From contig NZ_JAFWFN010000025.1 of the NCBI RefSeq assembly GCF_017515565.1, forward strand, positions 1 to 64,000: a DNA stretch of 64,000 nucleotides, read 5' to 3'. Below, one piece after another: positions 10,913 to 19,710 of the stretch (positions are counted from its first letter, which is position 1; the number at the start of each line of letters is the position of its first letter). Position numbers and translations under genes: made by a program. Below the pieces are notes generated by a model. The model searched no databases. It was not told the DNA's origin and saw nothing but the letters and a program-made list of their open reading frames with translations. The DNA comes from Halomonas sp. (lineage in GTDB: Bacteria > Pseudomonadota > Gammaproteobacteria > Pseudomonadales > Halomonadaceae).

Positions 10913-12253
10913 ATGGCACAGGCATTTGACGCAACCTCACAGCAGGCGCTGTTAACCACGCGTGCAGAAGAAGCGTTGGCGCTGGCAAAACAGCTCGGTG
11001 CAGATGCAGCCGAAGTAGGTGCAAGCGTCGACCAAGGCGTGGGCATCAGCGTGCGCTTAGGTGAAGTAGAAACCGTCGAGCTTTCACGGGATCAGGGGAT
11101 TGCCGTTACTCTCTATGTGGGTCAACGTAAGGGCAGCGCCTCTTCGTCCGATGCAAGCAGTGCCTCTATTAAAGCGACGGTGGAAAAGGCCTTGGCGATT
11201 GCCCGCTATACAGGGGAAGACCCTGCTGCAGGCTTGGCAGATGCTGCCCTGATGGCATCGCATTTGCCCGATTTAAAAGTGCATTACCCTTGGCCGTTAA
11301 CCACCGATGAGGCTATTGAGATAGCCTTGGCCTGCGAGCAGGCTGGCCGCAGCGTGGCGGGGATTCACCAGTCGGAGGGGGCATCGCTCTCTAGTGGTGA
11401 AGGCGTGCGTGTCTATGCCAATAGCCACGGTTTTTTGGGGACGCAAAAGGGCAGCAGTCACTCGCTTTCCTGCATGCTAATCGCCCAAGATGAAAATGGC
11501 ATGCAGCGGGACTATGACTATACCTCGGCGCGTAATCCGAGCGAGCTTCGTGGCCCTGAAAGCGTAGGACAAGAGGCTGCTGCTCGGACACTTAGACGCT
11601 TAGGCGCGAAGCGCCCACCGACAGGTACTTTCCCCGTGCTTTTTGATCCCACGCTTGCCAGTGGGCTAATTGGCCACCTTATGGGCGCGTTAGCGGGCGG
11701 TGCGCTCTATCGTCAGGCCTCTTTTTTATGCGACCGATTAGGAACGCCACTTTTTCCCAGCTGGTTTAGCCTAGAAGAGCGGCCGATGGAAGTGGGGGCA
11801 ACCGCAAGCTCTCCCTTCGATGGTGAAGGCGTGCAAACGCGCAATAACCGCTTTATCGATCAGGGTAATATCGCAAGCTACATGCTCTCATCCTATAGCG
11901 CTCGCCGTTTAGGGATGCAAACCACGGCTAATGCTGGCGGTGCGCGCAATATTCGATTGCTAAACCCTGCCGCGAGCCGGGATGCACTGCTTAAAGAGAT
12001 GGGCCGCGGGATTTGGGTAACCGAGCTAATGGGGCAGGGCGTTAATGGTGTTACTGGTGACTATTCAAGAGGGGCCGCGGGTTTTTGGGTTGAAAATGGG
12101 AAAGTGCAGTACCCTATTGAAGAGTTCACCATCGCTGGGAATCTCAACACCATGTTTGCGGGCTTGGTCGGTGTTGCTGATGACATAGATACCCGTGGCA
12201 GTATTCACACCGGCAGTTGGTTAATTGATGCCATGACGGTCGCAGGCAGCTAG
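10913..12253 (+). CDS. pmbA: PmbA (TldE), partner of TldD
   Basis: Second subunit of the TldD-TldE protease. It has the same fold as TldD but no HExxxH zinc motif, consistent with a non-catalytic partner role. The reading frame is open further upstream, but the ATG at 10913 has a near-perfect AAGGAGG site at 10899-10905 and gives 446 residues, close to E. coli PmbA (450). Conserved features include GASVDQGVGISVRLGEVE near the start and the glycine-rich ANAGGARN segment. The gene is divergent from darP. Confidence 0.95.
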   Translation: MAQAFDATSQQALLTTRAEEALALAKQLGADAAEVGASVDQGVGISVRLGEVETVELSRDQGIAVTLYVGQRKGSASSSDASSASIKATVEKALAIARYTGEDPAAGLADAALMASHLPDLKVHYPWPLTTDEAIEIALACEQAGRSVAGIHQSEGASLSSGEGVRVYANSHGFLGTQKGSSHSLSCMLIAQDENGMQRDYDYTSARNPSELRGPESVGQEAAARTLRRLGAKRPPTGTFPVLFDPTLASGLIGHLMGALAGGALYRQASFLCDRLGTPLFPSWFSLEERPMEVGATASSPFDGEGVQTRNNRFIDQGNIASYMLSSYSARRLGMQTTANAGGARNIRLLNPAASRDALLKEMGRGIWVTELMGQGVNGVTGDYSRGAAGFWVENGKVQYPIEEFTIAGNLNTMFAGLVGVADDIDTRGSIHTGSWLIDAMTVAGS

Positions 12254-12296
12254 CAACTAATTTTGTGGGGGTAGAGCGGCTAGCTGAACAGCGTCG

Positions 12297-12566
12297 TTAT
12301 TGATCCTCATCAAATCGTGCATCGAACAGGCTTTGGATAGCCTCCAACGCCTGTTCAGCGTCATCGCCCTCTGCGATAACCTTTAACTCGGTGCCGCAGG
12401 GGGCTGCTAGCATCAGTAGCGACATAATATTAGCCGCGTCGGCCTTTTGCTGTTGCTTGTAAACGTAGATGTTGGCTGAAAACTGTTGACCGCATTTGAC
12501 CAGTTTAGTCGCCGCTCGCGCGTGTAGGCCGCGCTGGTTGGTAAGGGTTAAATTTCGTTCTGGCAC
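12297..12566 (-). CDS. npr: NPr, HPr-like phosphocarrier of the nitrogen PTS
   Basis: HPr-fold protein that passes phosphate from EI-Ntr (PtsP) to EIIA-Ntr (PtsN). The phosphorylatable histidine is in NQRGLHARAATKLV, followed by the conserved segment MSLLMLAAPCGTELKV. The frame is open upstream into rapZ, but homology begins at a GTG at 12566 with an AAGGA site, giving 89 residues, the normal size. It is the last gene of the rpoN-hpf-ptsN-rapZ-npr group. PtsP is not encoded in this window. Confidence 0.92.
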   Translation of the reverse strand: MPERNLTLTNQRGLHARAATKLVKCGQQFSANIYVYKQQQKADAANIMSLLMLAAPCGTELKVIAEGDDAEQALEAIQSLFDARFDEDQ

Positions 12567-12627
12567 CCTGGTTCCTTTTTGCCGAGTGGTGTCGTCTTGT
12601 TGGATAAGTGCATCTAAGGTATTGAAA

Positions 12628-13545
12628 CTAATCAGGTTCGACTGGTGCTGAAGGTGATAGTTGCGCCGGTTGTTCACTGAGGGTGTACTGAAGTCCCAGT
12701 TCTCGATGCCTTAGCTGCACTTCCCCTATGTGTTTTACGAGCCGTTGCGCGAGTTCCTCCACCATGTAAACAGAGCGGTGTTGGCCACCGGTACAACCGA
12801 TTGCAATGGTCATATAACTTCTCTGGCTGTTTTGGTAAGCCGGCAACCACTTCTCTAACCAGCTGTAAATGTCGTTGCTCATCGCATCGACAATGGGGTA
12901 GCCGCTGAGAAATGCCACAATGTTAGCGTCTCTGCCAGTGTACTGACGTAGCGTCGGATCCCAATAGGGGTTCGGTAAACAGCGCACATCAAACACAATA
13001 TCGGCATCTAGGGGTACGCCCCGCTTGTAGCCAAATGATTCAAAGGTGAGGGTTAGCTGGTCGCTATACTGATGGGCGACTTGATCGGTAATTCGGCGAC
13101 GTAAGTCGTGCACCGAAAGCCGTGAAGTGTCGATCATGAGATCGGCAAGGTCGCGTATCTCAAGCAGCGTTTCTTCTTCTTTATCAATGGCTTCTTCCAG
13201 CGTCATGTCGCTATCGCGGGTTAACGGATGGCGACGACGTGTAGCGGAGTAGCGCTCTAATAAAATTCTTGCATCGGTGGTCAGGTAAATTACCTGGAAA
13301 CGAATCTGCCGCTGATGGAGCTCTTCAAGTAGCGTTGGCAGCCGCTCAAGGGCTGCTGGCAGGTTACGGGCATCAATACTTACCGCTAGATGGGTACGCC
13401 CACCCTGAACACGCAGCTCATCTACTAAAGAGCCAAGCAGCATGGCGGGTAAGTTGTCGATGGCGTAGTAGCCAAGATCTTCTAACGCTTGTAAGGCGAT
13501 AGATTTACCGGACCCAGAACGGCCGCTAATGATCACCAATTGCAT
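12628..13545 (-). CDS. rapZ: RapZ RNase adapter / nucleotide-binding protein
   Basis: In enterobacteria RapZ binds the sRNA GlmZ and presents it to RNase E, tuning glucosamine-6-phosphate synthesis for the cell envelope. The 305-residue product has an N-terminal P-loop (SGRSGSGKS, residues 7-15) and a C-terminal domain with IAIGCTGGQHRSVY, the conserved RNA-binding part. Whether a GlmZ-type sRNA exists here cannot be seen, so the exact target is inference. It sits between ptsN and npr, the standard order, with a 77-base gap to ptsN. Confidence 0.94.
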   Translation of the reverse strand: MQLVIISGRSGSGKSIALQALEDLGYYAIDNLPAMLLGSLVDELRVQGGRTHLAVSIDARNLPAALERLPTLLEELHQRQIRFQVIYLTTDARILLERYSATRRRHPLTRDSDMTLEEAIDKEEETLLEIRDLADLMIDTSRLSVHDLRRRITDQVAHQYSDQLTLTFESFGYKRGVPLDADIVFDVRCLPNPYWDPTLRQYTGRDANIVAFLSGYPIVDAMSNDIYSWLEKWLPAYQNSQRSYMTIAIGCTGGQHRSVYMVEELAQRLVKHIGEVQLRHRELGLQYTLSEQPAQLSPSAPVEPD

Positions 13546-13622
13546 AGAGTTTCTCTTGGGCTGCCAATAAATAAATAAGGCTTAAAATGAAGAAAGGCAG
13601 CGGCTAGCGTCGAGGTAGACGC

Positions 13623-14093
13623 TTAGTGCGCCGATTTTTCACGGATTTTAGAGGTGATAAGCTCAAGAAGTTCGCGCTGGCTAGCACTTTTGCGCAGCTG
13701 CTGGCGCGTATCAGCCTCGTTCATGATGGTGGCAACTTGCCCAAGTAATGCTAGATGTGTGTCGTCAGCCTCTTCCGGCACTAACAAGACAAACACCAAA
13801 TCGACAGGGTCGCCATCAATGGCATCGAAATCGACTGGCTCGGCAAGCTTTAAAAAGCCGGCAATAGGGGCGATGCAGTGGGGGCTTCGAGCATGGGGAA
13901 TGGCAACGCCATTACCTATCCCAGTGCTACCCAGGCGTTCGCGGCCAATTAAACGGCTAAAGACTTCCTGGCTATCCAGGCTAGGGGTGTTTTGGGCAAT
14001 AAAGGTGCTGAAAAATTCCAGCACCCTTTTTTTGCTGCCCCCGGGCACGTCGTAAAGCACGCGCTCCGGGGGGAGTATGGTTTCCAACGTCAT
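13623..14093 (-). CDS. ptsN: PtsN, EIIA-Ntr regulatory phosphoprotein
   Basis: Final phospho-acceptor of the nitrogen PTS; it regulates potassium transport and other processes rather than sugar uptake. The active-site histidine is in GIGNGVAIPHARSP. I place the start at the ATG at 14093 (156 residues), where homology to Pseudomonas PtsN begins (MTLETILPPERV). An in-frame GTG at 14108 would overlap the hpf stop and has an AAGG site, so it remains possible. The gene starts just after hpf and is probably co-transcribed with it. Confidence 0.93.
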   Translation of the reverse strand: MTLETILPPERVLYDVPGGSKKRVLEFFSTFIAQNTPSLDSQEVFSRLIGRERLGSTGIGNGVAIPHARSPHCIAPIAGFLKLAEPVDFDAIDGDPVDLVFVLLVPEEADDTHLALLGQVATIMNEADTRQQLRKSASQRELLELITSKIREKSAH

Positions 14094-14097
14094 TGAA

Positions 14098-14406
14098 TTA
14101 ACGCACACCAGCGCCTTGGGCGCGAGCTTGTGCTTTTTCCTTGTGTTTAACGAGTTGACGATCGATCTTATCCGCTAAAGCATCAATAGCTGCGTACATG
14201 TCATTGTCTAATGCTTCGGCGTGAAGATCAGCCCCTGCTGCGTGCAGTGTGCAGGCAGCTTGCTGTCGCTCTTTTTCAACAGATAAGGTCACTTGTACTG
14301 TCGTAATGTTGTCGTAATGGCGCTCAACGCGCGCTAGTTTTTCATTTACGTAGTCACGCAAGGCGTCAGTCAGATCTACATGATGACCAGTGATATTTAC
14401 TTGCAT
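14098..14406 (-). CDS. hpf: Hibernation promoting factor (short HPF)
   Basis: Ribosome-associated protein that binds the 30S subunit at the mRNA/tRNA sites and promotes 100S dimers in stationary phase. The ATG at 14406 has an AAGGAG site and starts MQVNITGHHVDLTDALRDYV, typical of HPF; codons upstream in the same frame are not conserved. At 102 residues it is the short form, lacking the C-terminal dimerisation domain of long HPF. Its place between rpoN and ptsN is the usual one. Confidence 0.95.
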   Translation of the reverse strand: MQVNITGHHVDLTDALRDYVNEKLARVERHYDNITTVQVTLSVEKERQQAACTLHAAGADLHAEALDNDMYAAIDALADKIDRQLVKHKEKAQARAQGAGVR

Positions 14407-14493
14407 TGACGTGCTCCTTATCCATGGGACTGTACTTCGATTGTAACCCTTTTTACGCTGTTGCAAAGCCCTATAGCGGTGTTTCCTTGTTCA

Positions 14494-15903
14494 CTAACGT
14501 AAACGGCGCCGTTCACTTGAAGAGGGAATGCCCATTGACTCTCGATATTTGGCGACTGTGCGCCTTGCAACACTAATTCCGCCTGCTTCCAAGAGCGTCA
14601 CCAAACGGCTGTCGGAAAGCGGTTTACCCGGTGGCTCATCTTGAACCAGCTTCTTAATCCGCGCGCGGATAGCGGTGCTGGAGTGGCTGTCGCCACCATC
14701 TTGGCCGCTGACCTGGCTGGAAAAGAAATACTTGAGTTCAAATACACCGCGGGGCGTATGAATATACTTTTGAGTGGTCACCCGGGAGATGGTGGACTCA
14801 TGCATCTCCACGGCTTCGGCTATGTCCGCTAAAATTAACGGTTTCATCGCCTCTTCGCCATGCTCTAAAAAGCCAATCTGGCGCGCGATAATTTCGCGAC
14901 CCACCCGCAGCAGCGTGTCATTTCGGCTTGAAAGGCTTTTAATCAGCCAGCGGGCTTCTTGAAGGTGCTCTTTAAGAAACTGGTTGTCTTGGCTTTTATC
15001 AGCACGCTTTATCAAACTTGCGTAGTCAGGCTGAATGCGTAGCCGCGGCAACGCTTCCGGATTAAGTTCCAGGTGCCAGCCTTCATTATCGTGCCGCACG
15101 ACCAAATCTGGGGTTATATAGCTATCATCGCTGTCGCCATAGGCACTGCCGGGGCGCGGGTCAAGGCTGCGAATGAGGCGAATAACATCATCGAGCTGTT
15201 CATCATCCAGGCTCAAGCGTCGTTTAAGCAGCCTTATATCGTCTTTGCCGAGCGCTTCAAGAAATTGACGCACCAGCCGTTTGGCAGGTACTAGAAGCGG
15301 CGTCTCCTCAGGGAGCGTGGCTAGCTGAAGCATTAGACACTCGCGTAAGTCCCGAGCGAAGACCCCGGTGGGCTCAAACTGCTGCAAGCGCAACAGGGTG
15401 TTCTCTACTTCACGCTGGCTTAGGCCATCCAGGCCCTGAGCTTTTAAGCCTTCACGGATATCGTTAAGCGGCTGAGTGATGTAGCCATTGGCATCCAGAG
15501 CATCGATCAAGCTTTCGGCAATGGCGTGCTCACGCAGCGTGAAGTCGGTCATGGCAAGTTGCCAAAGCAGGTGACCGTGCAGGCTCTGTCCTGCTGCCTG
15601 GCGCTCAAAATCAGGCCCTTCGCTGCTACCGCCCGTGCTGCCCATATCTTGGTAGGTGTCGGACCAGTCACTATCCACAGAAAGCTCACTAGGAATGCTT
15701 TCGGCCCATTCTGCTTCCGGCGTCTCGGTGACCGCTTGCTCGCCAAATTCATCCTCTTGTTCCAGCATAGGGTTAGCATCGAGCGCTTGCTGAATTTCTT
15801 GACGCAGGTCGAGTGTTGAGAGCTGGAGCAGCGCAATTGCCTGCTGCAGCTGAGGTGTCATGGTCAGCTGTGTGCCGATACGCAGTTGAAGAGAAGCTTT
15901 CAT
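14494..15903 (-). CDS. rpoN: RNA polymerase sigma-54 factor
   Basis: Sigma factor for -24/-12 promoters that need AAA+ activators (nitrogen, motility and other regulons). The N-terminal glutamine-rich activator-contact region is clear (QLTMTPQLQQAIALLQLS), followed by an acidic linker of about residues 50-110, the core-binding domain, the helix-turn-helix, and the RpoN box near the C-terminus (ARRTVAKYRE). I chose the ATG at 15903 (469 residues), where homology begins; an ATG two codons upstream is also in frame. It follows lptB after about 110 bases. Confidence 0.96.
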   Translation of the reverse strand: MKASLQLRIGTQLTMTPQLQQAIALLQLSTLDLRQEIQQALDANPMLEQEDEFGEQAVTETPEAEWAESIPSELSVDSDWSDTYQDMGSTGGSSEGPDFERQAAGQSLHGHLLWQLAMTDFTLREHAIAESLIDALDANGYITQPLNDIREGLKAQGLDGLSQREVENTLLRLQQFEPTGVFARDLRECLMLQLATLPEETPLLVPAKRLVRQFLEALGKDDIRLLKRRLSLDDEQLDDVIRLIRSLDPRPGSAYGDSDDSYITPDLVVRHDNEGWHLELNPEALPRLRIQPDYASLIKRADKSQDNQFLKEHLQEARWLIKSLSSRNDTLLRVGREIIARQIGFLEHGEEAMKPLILADIAEAVEMHESTISRVTTQKYIHTPRGVFELKYFFSSQVSGQDGGDSHSSTAIRARIKKLVQDEPPGKPLSDSRLVTLLEAGGISVARRTVAKYRESMGIPSSSERRRLR

Positions 15904-16014
15904 GACCATCTGAGAACCACTCGTTAATCAGAAAGCTCCACCCTAGTGCGAGTTATCCTCAGGTGCAAGTGCAATAAGCATGCCATTAAAAGTAATTAGT
16001 CGGTAGGCACCTGT

Positions 16015-16782
16015 TTATAGGCGGAAATCAGCTCCGAGATAGACGTCGCGCACCTTCTGGTTATCGAGAATAGACTGTGGGTCGCCGCTAGCAATGATTT
16101 GGCCATCGCCGACGATATAGGCGATATCACAGATATCGAGCGTGTCTCGTACGTTATGGTCGGTGATGAGTACGCCGATATGCCGCTGTTTGAGCGCGCG
16201 TATAATCGTTTTGATATCACCCACTGAAATAGGGTCTACGCCCGCGAACGGTTCATCTAGCAGAATAAACGCAGGCTCGGTTGCCAATGAGCGGGCAATT
16301 TCAACGCGCCGACGCTCGCCGCCAGATAGGCTCATGCCCGGGTTGTCGCGGATATGGGTAATGTGGAAGTCTTCAAGTAGCGACTCTAGACGCTGTTCAC
16401 GGGCGCTACGGTCAAGCTCCTTTCGAGTTTCAAGTATTGCCATGATGTTGTCGGCGACCGAAAGCTTACGAAAAATAGAGGCTTCCTGGGGCAAGTAGCC
16501 AATGCCTGCGATGGCCCGTTCATGCATGGGTGCGCGGGTGAGATCTAGATCATCAATTCCTACGTTGCCTGCGTCAGACTTAACCAACCCAACGATCATA
16601 TAAAAAGAGGTGGTTTTACCCGCACCGTTCGGGCCGAGTAGCCCCACAACGCTGCCTTGAGTAATCTCTAGGTTAATATCTTTCACCACCCGGCGACGCT
16701 TATAGCTTTTAGCCAGGTGATGAGCATAGAGCGTTTTTACCGGAGCAGTTTCGTTAGTTGCCATGGGGCTGGGGGTTGTCAC
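16015..16782 (-). CDS. lptB: LptB, ATPase of the LPS export ABC transporter
   Basis: Cytoplasmic ATPase that powers LptB2FG extraction of LPS from the inner membrane. Walker A is GPNGAGKTT, the ABC signature [15 protein letters not shown], and Walker B FILLDEPF with the following H-loop [12 protein letters not shown] at 16782 has a strong AGGGAG site; an ATG six codons later is an alternative. The extra N-terminal residues are a little unusual. The kdsD-kdsC-lptC-lptA-lptB order is the canonical LPS export operon. Confidence 0.96.
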   Translation of the reverse strand: MTTPSPMATNETAPVKTLYAHHLAKSYKRRRVVKDINLEITQGSVVGLLGPNGAGKTTSFYMIVGLVKSDAGNVGIDDLDLTRAPMHERAIAGIGYLPQEASIFRKLSVADNIMAILETRKELDRSAREQRLESLLEDFHITHIRDNPGMSLSGGERRRVEIARSLATEPAFILLDEPFAGVDPISVGDIKTIIRALKQRHIGVLITDHNVRDTLDICDIAYIVGDGQIIASGDPQSILDNQKVRDVYLGADFRL

Positions 16783-16793
16783 AAATGAACTCC

Positions 16794-17285
16794 CTATTGC
16801 GCGGGCTGTAGGGTCATGCGAATACGCTGTGATTCGCTTCCGTCGACATCTGAGCGGGCCTGCACGACCTCTCGGTCAATGAAGTACTCTAAACGCCCCC
16901 CTTGGAAACGGTCGCCTCGCTGGGTAAGTTCTGCCTGATCGATGAGCTCAACCCGGCGTTCAGCTACATGATAGATAATACGACGTGCCCAGCCTTCCAT
17001 GGGTGTCGTTTCACCATCTAGCTGGTTGCGTAGGTAAGCACGCTCACCCGTGGCGGTCGCACGGGCAAGTTCGCCAGCATCATTACGCTGAATTTCGACA
17101 CGCTCCCCGCGTAGCTGCATCTCACCCTGGCGAATATTAACATTGCCGCTATAGACTGCCGTGCCAGCGCGCTGATCAAGATCTAAGCGGTCAGCTTCAA
17201 CTTCAACCGGCGCTTGAGTTGCTTGGGCAGCCGCTGAGAGCGGCACCGCTAGGGCTAAAAGCGCGGTGCAGATTAAAACCTTCAT
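16794..17285 (-). CDS. lptA: LptA periplasmic LPS bridge protein
   Basis: Periplasmic beta-jellyroll protein that bridges LptC and LptD and carries LPS across the periplasm. A clear signal peptide ends near residue 20 ([11 protein letters not shown]). The OstA domain follows, with [19 protein letters not shown] and the repeated strand pattern. The 163-residue length is in the normal range. It is packed closely between lptC (8 bases) and lptB (11 bases). Confidence 0.94.
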   Translation of the reverse strand: MKVLICTALLALAVPLSAAAQATQAPVEVEADRLDLDQRAGTAVYSGNVNIRQGEMQLRGERVEIQRNDAGELARATATGERAYLRNQLDGETTPMEGWARRIIYHVAERRVELIDQAELTQRGDRFQGGRLEYFIDREVVQARSDVDGSESQRIRMTLQPAQ

Positions 17286-17293
17286 AGCGACTC

Positions 17294-17866
17294 CTAAGGC
17301 GTCTGGGTGGCGGGCGGGTGGATGCCGCGCACATTATCGGTTAAACGAACCTGATTAGTGTCAAGCCACACATCCATGCGCGAAGCGCTGATCCGCTGGG
17401 GTGGTTGCTGCAGCAGTACCGGCACTTCGCTCCATGCATGGCGTGTCATGCCGTTATAGTGTAATAACTCCGTATCCAACTGCCAGCCTTCATCCGGTGC
17501 CAGTAGCCTGGCTGCGCCGGTTAATGTCAATGCGTGTGTGTCCGTATTGAGCGTGCCTGCGTTGGCGGTGGCTAGCCACTCTCGCTGTTCACCATCAAAT
17601 AGCGTTACTCGGGGTGAGGTGGCTTGCGTCATGGCCCGCTGGGGGGTGTGGACTAAATAGGGCGTGACCAGCGACTGTTGAATAGTCCCAGTTTCGCCAA
17701 ACAGGGTGATTTCGGCGTTTTCTAACACATGGCCAGGCTCTTCGGCTTGAGCGTCAGGGTCTGGGGTGATGTCTTGCGGGCCTCGGGGGTCTATCCACAC
17801 CAGCAGCGTGCCCAGGGCAACCACAACCCCGGTTAGCCAGACGCGCTTTTTAACCCGCCGAGTCAT
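17294..17866 (-). CDS. lptC: LptC inner-membrane LPS transport protein
   Basis: Bitopic inner-membrane protein that receives LPS from LptB2FG and hands it to LptA. A membrane segment is at about residues 8-24 (VWLTGVVVALGTLLVWI), followed by the periplasmic jellyroll of the LptC family. The 190 residues agree with the family. The ATG overlaps the kdsC stop by one base. Sequence conservation in this family is low, so the call rests on hydropathy, size and position between kdsC and lptA. Confidence 0.92.
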   Translation of the reverse strand: MTRRVKKRVWLTGVVVALGTLLVWIDPRGPQDITPDPDAQAEEPGHVLENAEITLFGETGTIQQSLVTPYLVHTPQRAMTQATSPRVTLFDGEQREWLATANAGTLNTDTHALTLTGAARLLAPDEGWQLDTELLHYNGMTRHAWSEVPVLLQQPPQRISASRMDVWLDTNQVRLTDNVRGIHPPATQTP

Positions 17867-18408
17867 TACGAATGCCTGTGCAGATAGGTGTCCATTACGG
17901 CATCCCAGTGGCCTTGGGACATGAGCAGCGTATCGCAGATCTCACGAACCGCGCCGTGACCACCAAGGCGGTCGGTGATCCAATCCGCGTGGGTATGCAT
18001 GTAGTCGGGTGCATTGGGAACGGTAATGCCCACTCCTGAGCGCTTAATAGGCGCCAAATCCGGTAAGTCGTCGCCGCAGTAGGCAACTTGCTCTAAAGTG
18101 ATGTCAAGGCGCTTGCAAAGGTCCTTGAGTGTGGCGAGTTTGTCTTCACAGCCTTGATGAACATGGGTAATGCCCAGTGACGCTGCGCGTTGACTGACCA
18201 TGGTAGAGTCTCGGCCGGTAATCAGCGCCACATGAATACCAACGCGTTTTAAAAGCTTTAAGCCGTGGCCGTCCTGGGTGTGAAACGCCTTAATCTCAAT
18301 GCCATCCGCTTGGAAGTAGAGGCGACCATCTGTCAATATGCCGTCGACATCAAGGGCTAGTAAACGTACACGGCGAATGCGATCAAGTAGAGCATCTGGT
18401 AGGGCCAT
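17866..18408 (-). CDS. kdsC: KDO 8-phosphate phosphatase
   Basis: HAD-superfamily phosphatase that removes phosphate from KDO-8-P in the synthesis of the LPS inner-core sugar KDO. The catalytic HAD motif I is LALDVDGILTDGRL near residue 15, motif II is in HVALITGRDS, and the metal-binding motif III is YCGDDLPDL. The 180-residue length is typical. It lies between kdsD and lptC in the LPS operon. Confidence 0.95.
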   Translation of the reverse strand: MALPDALLDRIRRVRLLALDVDGILTDGRLYFQADGIEIKAFHTQDGHGLKLLKRVGIHVALITGRDSTMVSQRAASLGITHVHQGCEDKLATLKDLCKRLDITLEQVAYCGDDLPDLAPIKRSGVGITVPNAPDYMHTHADWITDRLGGHGAVREICDTLLMSQGHWDAVMDTYLHRHS

Positions 18409-18437
18409 AGAGCCTCCTTATAAGTGTTTGATAGTTT

Positions 18438-19424
18438 TTAGATAACGCCGCTGACCAAAAGGTCATGCATATGTAAAGCGCCGATAGGTCGCTGCTGTTC
18501 ATCGACCACGGCAAGGGCAGTAATACGGCTATCCTCCATGATCCGGACAGCTTCTGCAGCAAGCACATCAGGCCCAATGCGTTTTCCAGGCCGTGTCATG
18601 ACATCATCGACACACACCTCTCGCAGGTCATGAAATTGATCGAGGGTGCGGCGTAGGTCGCCATCGGTAAACACGCCGGCTAAGCGCCCATCGCTATCGA
18701 CGACACAGGTGAAGCCAAGGCCTTGCCGGGTGATTTCCAACAGGGCATCCCGAAGCGGGCTACCCAGCGCAACTTGGGGAAGGCGAGCGCCGTCATGCAT
18801 GACGTCTTTTACACGCAGTAGCAAACGTTTGCCTAAGCTGCCGCCAGGGTGAGAGAGGGCAAAGTCTTCAGCGGTGAAGCCGCGGGCTTCTAAAAGCGCG
18901 ACGGCAAGTGCATCCCCTAGAGCAAGCGCTGCGGTGGTCGAGCTGGTAGGCGCAAGGTCGAGCGGGCAGGCTTCACGCTCAACACCGCTGTCCAGGTGGG
19001 CGTCAGCATGTTTAGCCAGCGTCGAGCCGGGGCGGCCGGTCATGCTCACCAGGGGTGTGCCGAGCCTTTTAAGCAGCGGTAGAAGTGCGGTTACTTCGGC
19101 CGTTTCGCCAGAGTTCGATAGCGCTAATACCACATCGGCCCGGGTGATCATGCCAAGGTCGCCGTGGCTAGCTTCCCCTGGGTGGACAAAAAAAGCAGGT
19201 GTTCCGGTGCTGGCAAGGGTAGCGGCTAGCTTGCCAGCAATGTGACCAGATTTACCCATGCCGGTGACCACTACCCGGCCCTGGCAGGCAAGAATCAATT
19301 GGCAGGCATGATCGAAGCCTTCGTCAAGCTTCGCCTGCAGGCCCCCAATAGCGGCTTGCTCAATTTGCAGGGTGCGCAGCGCACTTTCACGCAGCTGCCT
19401 GGGTGTAGAGGGTGGCTGGCGCAT
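18438..19424 (-). CDS. kdsD: Arabinose 5-phosphate isomerase
   Basis: Converts ribulose 5-phosphate to arabinose 5-phosphate, the first step of KDO synthesis. An N-terminal SIS sugar-isomerase domain (GMGKSGHIAGKLAATL; SNSGETAEV) is followed by two CBS domains from about residue 205. I chose the ATG at 19424, which gives exactly 328 residues, the length of E. coli KdsD; a TTG nine codons upstream has no ribosome binding site. It is the first gene of the kdsD-kdsC-lptCAB run. An unusual inverted-repeat element lies upstream. Confidence 0.94.
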   Translation of the reverse strand: MRQPPSTPRQLRESALRTLQIEQAAIGGLQAKLDEGFDHACQLILACQGRVVVTGMGKSGHIAGKLAATLASTGTPAFFVHPGEASHGDLGMITRADVVLALSNSGETAEVTALLPLLKRLGTPLVSMTGRPGSTLAKHADAHLDSGVEREACPLDLAPTSSTTAALALGDALAVALLEARGFTAEDFALSHPGGSLGKRLLLRVKDVMHDGARLPQVALGSPLRDALLEITRQGLGFTCVVDSDGRLAGVFTDGDLRRTLDQFHDLREVCVDDVMTRPGKRIGPDVLAAEAVRIMEDSRITALAVVDEQQRPIGALHMHDLLVSGVI

Positions 19425-19473
19425 GATGTTGATAGTCTCGTTAGCGTTCAAAAATGAATAGACAAGAATAACA

Positions 19474-19566
19474 TCTCGTTGCGCCTTATAGGTAAAGCGC
19501 TTCGTCGCTTAGCTGCTTAAAAAAGCAGGAGGTGCCAGTGCCATACCCTGAGGTAGCGCAACGAGA
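19474..19566. repeat. Cloverleaf-like inverted-repeat element between kdsD and mlaF
   Basis: An 11-base perfect inverted repeat (TCTCGTTGCGC at 19474-19484; GCGCAACGAGA at 19556-19566) encloses three smaller hairpins in tandem: AAGCG/CGCTT (19495-19499, 19506-19510), CTGCTT/AAGCAG with an AAAA loop (19513-19518, 19523-19528), and TACC/GGTA with a CTGA loop (19544-19547, 19552-19555). As RNA from either strand it would fold as a four-way junction. It could be a leader of kdsD or mlaF, an independent small RNA, or a dispersed palindromic repeat. It is not a tRNA. The gap 19425-19710 has no other clear content. Confidence 0.55.
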
Positions 19567-19710
19567 GGTGCTGTTACTGCGCGCTGTTAGTAAAGATAGT
19601 GTTAGGATACGATGTTCGATAATATTTAGAAAACACTGTTTCTTTAACGGTGGATTTTACACTATGCGGTGCGCGGTGATCCTATACTAACCCGCTACGG
19701 CGAGGCGACA

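Noticed and set aside
19523-19543. Possible sigma-54 promoter on the minus strand (TGGCAC...GC) upstream of kdsD
   Set aside because: The -24-like TGGCAC and the -12-like GC are two bases too close to fit the strict spacing.
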